Below, one piece after another: positions 1 to 6,251 of a DNA stretch of 15,511 bases. Below the pieces are notes generated by a model. The model had not been told where the DNA came from and did not search any database. It saw nothing but the letters and a program-made list of their open reading frames with translations. Made by a program: the position numbers and the translations under genes. The DNA is from Thermoplasmata archaeon (GTDB lineage Archaea > Thermoplasmatota > Thermoplasmata > Thermoplasmatales > Thermoplasmataceae). Positions within the stretch are counted from its first letter, which is position 1. Every line of letters starts with the position of its first letter. Where the stretch lies: positions 1 to 15,511 of the forward strand of contig JAKBQK010000175.1 in the NCBI GenBank assembly GCA_021835265.1. Direction: 5' to 3'.

Positions 1-989
1 TCTTCCTTGACAACGTGCTCAGCAATCTTGTTTGAAAGAACGTTGTATAATTTTCCTACGTGAGTTACTGGGTTCTTTCCTGCTGCTGCTTCCATGCTCA
101 TTGGCTTGTAAGGAGTTATGATTCCGTTTACCCTGTTTCCCCTTCCGACAGATCCGTCATCTCCATTCTCCTGGGAAAGACCAGTTACTGTTAGATAATG
201 ACTTGTGATCTTATCTCCATCTTTGTCTGCTGTGTTTATAAATATATTGACATCCTCGTTTGATATCTTGCTCGCGTTATCCTCAACTAGCTGCTGGAAC
301 TGTTCTTTTATGGCGAAGTATTCGTTGCTGTCCTTGACATACTTGTCAACGTATGCAGCCGCTACTGTCAGGTTGATTGTCTTATCCTGTCTGTAACCCA
401 TTACCTTAATATCATAACCAATAGCTGGTAACTTCTTCTTCATTTCTCCGTTAATGAATTTCTCTGTTCCCTTTACAAGCTTTTCCGTGTCTGTAAATGG
501 TGCAAAACCTACACCAAATGAAGTGTCGTTGGCCCTGTGTTTTGTTGTATCATAAACATCTCTCAGATCAACTGAACCGTGCCCTATTCTGGAATCTATC
601 ATGATATCACTATCCATGTCCAGATGCTTGAAATTGCTTTGCAGATATTCCTTTGCGGCCTTAATTGCAACTGCTTTAACTGGAATTCTCTCACCATCAA
701 CTGTTGTCGTTGCTCTTCCGCTCAGCAGAATGTATACAGGATCAAGAACTACTCCACCACCGAATTTAGGTGCTGACTGTCCTCCCACGAGTTCCACCTG
801 ATCGGTGTTGTGATGCAGAATTTTTCCAAAGTGCTTTATGTAATATTTACTCAATTCTCTGCTTACTGACTCTGCTATTCCGTCTGATACGCTATCTGGA
901 TGACCAAGGCCTTTTCTTTCTACTAGTTCCACGCCTCTGAGGTGTGTTGGAACCTGGTTGATTGCTTCAACTGAAATATTTCTAACCAT
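1..989 (-). CDS. mat: S-adenosylmethionine synthetase, archaeal type (3' end cut by window)
   Basis: Makes S-adenosylmethionine from methionine and ATP in the cytoplasm. The window holds the first 329 codons; the archaeal enzyme is about 400 residues, so roughly the last fifth lies beyond the left edge. Visible hallmarks of the archaeal MAT family are ERKGLGHPDS (about residues 24-33) near the N-terminus, HHNTDQVELVGG, ANDTSFGVGFAP, the glycine-rich GDDGSVGRGNRVNG (276-289), and MSMEAAAGKNPVTHVGK just before the edge. This is the archaeal form, only remotely related to bacterial MetK. The ATG at 987-989 fits the usual family start (MVRNISVE). A TATA-like element lies about 33 bases upstream, so the leader would be only a few bases, and no Shine-Dalgarno is evident. 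It is transcribed away from purH, with which it shares the upstream region. No in-frame stop was seen in the part I translated. Confidence 0.97.
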   Translation of the reverse strand, partial: MVRNISVEAINQVPTHLRGVELVERKGLGHPDSVSDGIAESVSRELSKYYIKHFGKILHHNTDQVELVGGQSAPKFGGGVVLDPVYILLSGRATTTVDGERIPVKAVAIKAAKEYLQSNFKHLDMDSDIMIDSRIGHGSVDLRDVYDTTKHRANDTSFGVGFAPFTDTEKLVKGTEKFINGEMKKKLPAIGYDIKVMGYRQDKTINLTVAAAYVDKYVKDSNEYFAIKEQFQQLVEDNASKISNEDVNIFINTADKDGDKITSHYLTVTGLSQENGDDGSVGRGNRVNGIITPYKPMSMEAAAGKNPVTHVGKLYNVLSNKIAEHVVKE

Positions 990-1015
990 TTGTTTACCTA
1001 AACCGCTAAGATTTC

Positions 1016-1027
1016 TTTTTTATAAAA
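1016..1027 (-). promoter_or_regulatory. TATA box of the SAM synthetase gene
   Basis: The minus strand reads TTTTATAAAAAA, centred about 33 bases upstream of the mat ATG. An archaeal TATA box sits about 22-27 bases before the transcription start, so the mRNA leader would be only about 6-10 bases. Inferred from position and composition only. Confidence 0.55.
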
Positions 1028-1070
1028 TCTTTTGTCAACTTTAAAAATAAATTACAGAAACATATTTACC

Positions 1071-1104
1071 ATTACTACCAGTAATATAGTTGCTATAATA
1101 TTAC
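1071..1104. promoter_or_regulatory. Overlapping inverted repeats in the mat/purH divergent region
   Basis: Two dyads overlap here. ATTACT-ACC-AGTAAT (1071-1085) is a perfect 6-3-6 inverted repeat. GTAATAT (1081-1087) and ATATTAC (1098-1104) flank an inner TATAG-TTG-CTATA (1085-1097). A further ATTAC lies at 1051-1055. The cluster is upstream of the mat TATA box and about 150 bases upstream of the purH start, so it could be an operator for one or both genes. A/T-rich dyads arise easily by chance in this DNA, and no regulator is identified. Confidence 0.3.
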
Positions 1105-1142
1105 ACAATTCTCATCGTTTCACCAATAGTTAGAGACTGTTG

Positions 1143-1152
1143 ATCGTACGAT
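1143..1152. promoter_or_regulatory. 10-bp perfect palindrome in the mat/purH intergenic region
   Basis: ATCGTACGAT is a perfect palindrome, less A/T-rich than its surroundings. It lies about 80 bases upstream of the purH TATA box. It could be a protein-binding site, but nothing else supports this. Confidence 0.2.
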
Positions 1153-1230
1153 TATTCATTATATTATTCGCGCTAACTTTAAATTCACAAAATGAACACA
1201 GCATCATTTTGATGTTGAAATTCTTAAAGC

Positions 1231-1239
1231 ATATTAAAA
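1231..1239 (+). promoter_or_regulatory. TATA box of purH
   Basis: The sequence ATATTAAAA is centred about 23 bases upstream of the ATG at 1258. Other genes in the window show the same box-to-ATG distance, which supports leaderless initiation at 1258. The element directly abuts the alternative ATG at 1240, which could not be translated from a transcript starting downstream of this box. A small dyad, CATCA-TTT-TGATG (1202-1214), lies just upstream. Confidence 0.55.
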
Positions 1240-1257
1240 ATGAAGTGCTTAGAGATC

Positions 1258-2727
1258 ATGAATGTGCTTGCATCCCTGACAGATAAATCAGGATCAGATG
1301 AGTTTCTAAAGGCGATAAATGGAAAGATAGAGAAAATATATGCGTCAGATGGTACCAGAAAATACCTTGAAGAACACGGTGTGAGGAGCCTTTCCATTTC
1401 TGAATTGACTGGCTTTGATGATTTACTTGGTGGAAGGGTCAAGACACTGCACCCGGCTATTTTTTCTGGAATATTAATGCGTGATAGTGATGAAGATAAA
1501 AGGCAAGTTAAAGAAAAGGGCTATTTTCCCTTCGATATAGTTATGTGCAATCTATACGACTTCAGTAAATATATAAATGGAACAGAGGATGAAAAAATTG
1601 AGCACATAGATATTGGAGGGGTTTCCTTATTAAGAGCAGCAGCTAAAAACTGGAAAAGAGTTACAGTAGTAAAAAACAGGAACGATTATGAACTTGTACA
1701 GAAAGACATTGCTGATCATGGGATGATCAGGGAAGAAACCAGAAAAAAACTTGCCCTAGACGCTTTCAAACTAACCTACAAATATGACATAATGATATAT
1801 AATTCCCTCAATGATGCAGGAAGCATAAAACTAATTGAACTCGAGAATGGAAAGAAACTTAGATATGGTGAAAACCCGGATCAGGAAGGTTTTATTTATG
1901 AAATTCCAGAGTATGGAAAGATGGAGGTCTTCCACGGGAAAGAGATGTCGTATAATAATTATGTCGATGCATCTTCAGCTATTGAGACAGCTCTTGATTT
2001 CTCAGATCCATTCGCAGTTGTTATAAAACATAATACTCCCTGTGGTGCGGCAACTGGGATTGACCATGGAGATGCTCTGGAGAAAGCTATAGAAGCAGAT
2101 AGAGAATCTGCCTATGGATCAGTTATATGCATTAATGGTAATGCAGATAAAAGAGTGGCAGAGGCAATAAAAGATCTATTCGTAGAGATAATAATCGCAA
2201 AGGACTTTGACAGTGATGCTAGGAAACTTATAGGAAAAAAGAAAAATATCAGGATGATAAAATATTCTGGCAATGGACCTGATAGGAACTTTAAAACGCT
2301 TTTTAATGGAATTCTTGAACAGACAAGAATGAATACAAGCATAGATCAGATGAAAGAGGTAGTTAAGACCAGAAGAGAATTTTCATCCAGAGAGATAGAG
2401 TTTGCGTGGAAAATAGCAGCCCATTGCAGAAGCAATGCTGTTGTACTGACAAAGAACTGTGTTACAGTTGGTGTTGGTGCCGGTCAGACCTCCCGCGTTG
2501 AGGCAACGAAAATAGCATGCAGCAGGGCAGGTGAAAAGGCAAAGGGGTCCATAATGGCCTCAGACGCTTATCTGCCATTTTCTGATAATGTTGATGTGGC
2601 CGCGGTAAATGGTATTTCGGCCATTGTTGAACCGGGAGGATCAATCAGGGATCAGGATGTAATAGAATCCTGTCAGAAACACGAAATCTCTCTTTACTTT
2701 ACCGGTAGAAGGGTTTTTCTTCACTAA
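1258..2727 (+). CDS. purH: Bifunctional AICAR formyltransferase / IMP cyclohydrolase
   Basis: Catalyses the last two steps of IMP synthesis: formylation of AICAR from 10-formyl-tetrahydrofolate, then ring closure. The N-terminal MGS-like cyclohydrolase half shows GRVKTLHP, NLYDF and IDIGGVSLLRAAAKNW. The formyltransferase half shows LRYGENPDQ, KEMSYNNYVDA, the catalytic Lys-His pair K257-H258 in VIKHNTPCG, VGVGAGQTSR, MASDAYLPF and PGGSIRDQDVI, and ends in FTGRRVFLH. At 489 residues it is somewhat shorter than the roughly 530-residue E. coli protein. Several segments (ASDGT in place of STGGT, LLGGRVKTLHPAIFSGIL, AAAKNWK, RVF.H end) resemble the compact Thermotoga PurH more than enterobacterial PurH, as I remember those sequences. 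I place the start at 1258 because MNVLASLTDKSG aligns with the family N-terminus and the TATA box sits about 23 bases upstream. An in-frame ATG at 1240 would add six residues. The stop lies 2 bases from that of the convergent protease gene. Confidence 0.96.
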   Translation: MNVLASLTDKSGSDEFLKAINGKIEKIYASDGTRKYLEEHGVRSLSISELTGFDDLLGGRVKTLHPAIFSGILMRDSDEDKRQVKEKGYFPFDIVMCNLYDFSKYINGTEDEKIEHIDIGGVSLLRAAAKNWKRVTVVKNRNDYELVQKDIADHGMIREETRKKLALDAFKLTYKYDIMIYNSLNDAGSIKLIELENGKKLRYGENPDQEGFIYEIPEYGKMEVFHGKEMSYNNYVDASSAIETALDFSDPFAVVIKHNTPCGAATGIDHGDALEKAIEADRESAYGSVICINGNADKRVAEAIKDLFVEIIIAKDFDSDARKLIGKKKNIRMIKYSGNGPDRNFKTLFNGILEQTRMNTSIDQMKEVVKTRREFSSREIEFAWKIAAHCRSNAVVLTKNCVTVGVGAGQTSRVEATKIACSRAGEKAKGSIMASDAYLPFSDNVDVAAVNGISAIVEPGGSIRDQDVIESCQKHEISLYFTGRRVFLH

Positions 2728-2729
2728 TA

Positions 2730-5700
2730 CTACCTCCTCCTTTTTAAATTTATAGCGACTGCAATTACTGTTGTGATGACAAGCAGGATCAGTGTTAAGT
2801 AAAGGTAAATATAATTCGGACTCTGCTGTTTACTTTCTGAAAGGGAAATATTAAGTTTAAGTGATCTCCCCTTCTGAACTGTAAAGTTCAGGTATTTTGT
2901 TTTAAAGCCTGACGATGATGCCTTCAGAACAAAACTTCCGTAAGTGGTAGTTATATTGAACTGACCATTTCCGGATATTTGCACATTCTTTCCGTTAAAT
3001 GACAGAGTTGCATCTGAAGGTGATACTGTTCCGTGAATGTATGAATACCTTATGTAAATGATCTGTACTGTTATATTTTTGCCACTTACTGAAATAACTT
3101 TATGAAAATTCTGGTTGTAAAACAGGGTTGTGTTTTCAGCTTCGTATGTATAGGTTCCATTGACAGAATATACAGTAATGTTGTTCAGATTTGATGAATA
3201 TTTCTTCCCATCAAATGTCAGGTTCCAAACTGTTCCATCTGTAAGATTTGTCTCAAGGAAGTCTAGCTTGAATTTTTCTCTTCCTGTCGTAGTATAGAAA
3301 ACCAGTCCCTGCTCCTTACTTCCTTGTTTTATGCCAATACTGTAACATCCTGTTCCATTCGGGGAGTAGATCAGGTTTGTTGCATTTTCACCTGTCTGAT
3401 CAATTGATTCATTGAATGATCTTGTTCTAGGAACTATCCAGTGCCCTTCTTCATTTTCAATGTAACTTTTCACATAAGCGGTTGTTGAATTCCTGAATAT
3501 TCCAAGATATGCAGAAGGGCCACCAACAAGACCAAATTGTGGATCTAATCCACCCTGAAATTTGTTGTTGGGATATGGTCCATTATAAATTAGATTGTTT
3601 TCATAATAATATGAATAGTTTCTTGCCCCTATTATAAACGCAGCTCCTGTAACATTCATTTTTATTTCATGCCTGTTAACAAAAAATTTGAGATAACTGT
3701 CAATGGGGTTTCCGTTGACATTTAGCTGTGTAGAAATATTAAAACTATGTGGCAGTAAGATTATTCTTCCTGAAGGGAACGTGTAGTGATATACGGTTGA
3801 TGTTTGATAAATTCCATAAAATGGATAGTTAACCCATCCGGTGTAATTGACCACATATCCTCCTGAAACTGTCTTGTTTAAGTAAATTACATTTTGAATC
3901 CAGTAAAGTGGCTGTCCCATTTCATTGGCAAGAAATAAATTTTGTTGAACTGAGGCATTATAGAATCTATTGAGAGAACCGGTCGAGTTATATGAACTGA
4001 CATCCAGAGACTTTAAGGTAAGATTATTATCGATTCCCAAAAGATCAGAATTATTGTTCCTGAAGTTCCTTTTCAGAGTATATACCGTAAGGTTATAGGC
4101 ATTTATTGATCCCCATCCATCAAGAAGGCTGTATCCATATCTTGCGTGATATATGTGGTTCCTTCCAGTTTCTACAGGATAGAATGGAAGTGCAGGCAAT
4201 GTAGAATTATATGTTCCAGTGTCAATGTATCCTGTGGTGCTGTTTGAAGATTCCTTTTCAAACTGTTCATTTCCTAACTTATAAAGCAAGGGATCCAGAA
4301 AACCTAAACGACTATCATTATTTTTATATATGACTGAATCAATTTCTGAAAGTATTCCAGCCGTGACAGGTGATGCAATGCTTGTTCCCCATGCATATTC
4401 GAATCTACCTCCGTATGTTGCGTTTGTTGCATCATAGGTATATCCAGAAATTGAGATGGTTACCAGTGTATCGTTGGCTATGGCAGATATGTCTGGAACA
4501 CCTCTTCCTTCGCCCTTAATTACAAGATTCGCTGATGAATCCTTTTGCCAGTTTGGTTCCTTGAGACAGGTGTCAATTCCTGAACTTGTTCCATATGGGC
4601 CTCCTAAAGTTTTGTCCCCTTCTGGGACGTACCAGTTCCTCTGAGATTCGATGTTAGACGTTGCATTCAACTGGAAAGTTGTTCCTCCAACAGCAACTAC
4701 CCCAAAGTTATTGTATCCAAGTACTGATGGAAATTCCACATTTGTCCCTACCCATTTAGTACTATTGGCATTATCACCAGCATCTCCTGATGAGGCAAGA
4801 ACTGTGATTCCCCTTGCCTGAGCCTCCATGTCATCTTCATAAATGCTAGTGCAGTTAACGTTACATCCTCCCCACGAATTTGAAATTACTGAAACGTTGT
4901 TAAGCTTAGAACTTTTGCTCCCTGGATTCAGTATATAATTGAAAGCCAGATTAATATTGTAATAAGAGGAACTGTTTCCATATACATTATATATGGTCGA
5001 ACCGGGTGCTGTGCTTCCAAGCATTTCCATATCCAGAGTGTTTTCAAAATTTGCTCCAGTGCTGTCATACTGCGCTAGAGGGCCTGGCGATACAGCCCCG
5101 TTAAGAGGTACTCCAACAACCTTTGCATGTGGTTCACCAGATGGCATTGTCTCATTGAAGTAACAGTATACATTCGATGGCACAAATGAACCTACTCTTT
5201 CGTCATGTGTTAGGGTTCCATAAGGAGTGCTTGTGTTTGTTCCATTATATTCACCACCCCATAATATGGTTGCCTCAACAGATGAGGTTGGATATCCATA
5301 TTCCCTGAATAGTGTTCTTTCATTGTAAGCAGACTGAAATTCTGGAGCATAAAAATACTGTGTACCATCATAGCAGGCAGGTGAAATGATGTTTCCCTGC
5401 GGTGTTTTTTTAACTGATGCATTTTTCTGCACTGCCACTTTATGCTGAAGATTCAGACTCATTACATACTGCGAATAATTTGACAGGCCTATTATGGAAG
5501 TTACATAGTTATTGAAGTATGATGGGACTTTAGGAACACCAACTGCTGCATAATAATTCTGAGAACCATTTACAAAATCTTCTGTCTTAACCCTGAACAT
5601 TTTGTCAACTAATTTCGTTGTGGATGTGAATGTAACTATGGATCTTCCTTTATAGGTTGTGATGTGATATATACCATTTGATTGAAGATATTTTATAAAA

Positions 5701-6113
5701 TTATTATAAATTGCATCTGAAGGTTCAAACCTCCTTTCAAACTGAGCCCTGGAAATATACCTGTGATATTGTGGAGAATTTTTATTAGATATATTCGAAA
5801 GTAGACTCACCAGTTCTGAAAGATTTGAGAACTGGAATCCCACGAGAATACTTTCGCTTTTGTTACTGTTTGTTGTGTTAACTTCTCTTGGGCTTTTTAT
5901 GCTGTATTTTTCTGATGTGTTTACATAATTTCTTAAAGGAACTAAATTGGAGGAAATGAGGAGGTTGTTTTCTATTGATTTGTTTTGCGAACCGGATGAA
6001 TGTGTAATCATTCCTGAAACCTGGTCCGTGCCTGACAGTACTGCCATGGTTGAAAAGAGGAAACCAAGAACCATAAGAATGGATATGATTTTTTTATTGC
6101 TTTTCAATTTCAT
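2730..6113 (-). CDS. Secreted, membrane-anchored sedolisin (S53) protease with thermopsin-like C-terminal region
   Basis: An acid-active serine-carboxyl peptidase precursor of 1127 residues, predicted to act outside the cell on proteins for peptide uptake. Order of parts: signal peptide (hydrophobic core about 9-28); pro-kumamolisin activation domain (about 85-215, with SPQYHRYISRAQFERRF); S53 catalytic domain (about 240-680). The triad is visible as E357 and D361 in FENTLDME and S578 in WGTSIASP, with oxyanion D444 in ASSGDAGD; these spacings fit kumamolisin. Residues about 686-925 resemble thermopsin (peptidase A5): LLGIDNNLTLKSLDVSSYN, YWIQNV, DPQFGLVGGP. Then come a FLETNLTDGTVWNLTFDGK beta module of a type common in Thermoplasmatales surface proteins (951-996), a carboxypeptidase-regulatory-like or PEGA-like domain (about 1020-1091), and a membrane helix (1101-1121) followed by NLKRRR. 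I count about 45 N-x-S/T sequons. I chose the ATG at 6111-6113, 23 bases after a TATA box; an adjacent upstream TTG would add one residue. Confidence 0.93.
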   Translation of the reverse strand: MKLKSNKKIISILMVLGFLFSTMAVLSGTDQVSGMITHSSGSQNKSIENNLLISSNLVPLRNYVNTSEKYSIKSPREVNTTNSNKSESILVGFQFSNLSELVSLLSNISNKNSPQYHRYISRAQFERRFEPSDAIYNNFIKYLQSNGIYHITTYKGRSIVTFTSTTKLVDKMFRVKTEDFVNGSQNYYAAVGVPKVPSYFNNYVTSIIGLSNYSQYVMSLNLQHKVAVQKNASVKKTPQGNIISPACYDGTQYFYAPEFQSAYNERTLFREYGYPTSSVEATILWGGEYNGTNTSTPYGTLTHDERVGSFVPSNVYCYFNETMPSGEPHAKVVGVPLNGAVSPGPLAQYDSTGANFENTLDMEMLGSTAPGSTIYNVYGNSSSYYNINLAFNYILNPGSKSSKLNNVSVISNSWGGCNVNCTSIYEDDMEAQARGITVLASSGDAGDNANSTKWVGTNVEFPSVLGYNNFGVVAVGGTTFQLNATSNIESQRNWYVPEGDKTLGGPYGTSSGIDTCLKEPNWQKDSSANLVIKGEGRGVPDISAIANDTLVTISISGYTYDATNATYGGRFEYAWGTSIASPVTAGILSEIDSVIYKNNDSRLGFLDPLLYKLGNEQFEKESSNSTTGYIDTGTYNSTLPALPFYPVETGRNHIYHARYGYSLLDGWGSINAYNLTVYTLKRNFRNNNSDLLGIDNNLTLKSLDVSSYNSTGSLNRFYNASVQQNLFLANEMGQPLYWIQNVIYLNKTVSGGYVVNYTGWVNYPFYGIYQTSTVYHYTFPSGRIILLPHSFNISTQLNVNGNPIDSYLKFFVNRHEIKMNVTGAAFIIGARNYSYYYENNLIYNGPYPNNKFQGGLDPQFGLVGGPSAYLGIFRNSTTAYVKSYIENEEGHWIVPRTRSFNESIDQTGENATNLIYSPNGTGCYSIGIKQGSKEQGLVFYTTTGREKFKLDFLETNLTDGTVWNLTFDGKKYSSNLNNITVYSVNGTYTYEAENTTLFYNQNFHKVISVSGKNITVQIIYIRYSYIHGTVSPSDATLSFNGKNVQISGNGQFNITTTYGSFVLKASSSGFKTKYLNFTVQKGRSLKLNISLSESKQQSPNYIYLYLTLILLVITTVIAVAINLKRRR

Positions 6114-6132
6114 CAATGAAAATATTCTAATC

Positions 6133-6140
6133 TTATAAAA
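6133..6140 (-). promoter_or_regulatory. TATA box of the sedolisin gene
   Basis: The minus strand reads TTTTATAA, centred about 23 bases upstream of the ATG at 6113. This predicts a leaderless mRNA. The box faces away from the tricorn promoter within the 135-base divergent spacer. Confidence 0.6.
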
Positions 6141-6224
6141 TGGTTCTTTAAACTGTTTTGATTTTTTGAGAGATATTTTAAACTTTGAACAGGTATAAAA
6201 ATTAAGAGTTTCATAGAAAATGGC

Positions 6225-6232
6225 TATATAAT
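6225..6232 (+). promoter_or_regulatory. TATA box of the tricorn gene
   Basis: TATATAAT is centred about 23 bases upstream of the tricorn ATG, again predicting a leaderless transcript. A second A/T-rich element (GTATAAAAATT, about 6193-6203) lies further upstream and may be incidental. Confidence 0.55.
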
Positions 6233-6251
6233 ATAATTACACTACAGAACA

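Noticed and set aside
601..801. Short plus-strand open frames opposite the left-edge gene
   Set aside because: The minus strand here encodes SAM synthetase with continuous family motifs, so the plus-strand frames are shadows.
1200..1216. Hairpin CATCA-TTT-TGATG just upstream of the purH TATA box
   Set aside because: It has only five base pairs in A/T-rich DNA and no second copy near other promoters, so I noted it but do not call it an operator.
6114..6116. TTG immediately before the protease ATG as its start
   Set aside because: The adjacent ATG has the better codon and the TATA spacing fits either; a single extra residue is not worth the weaker start.
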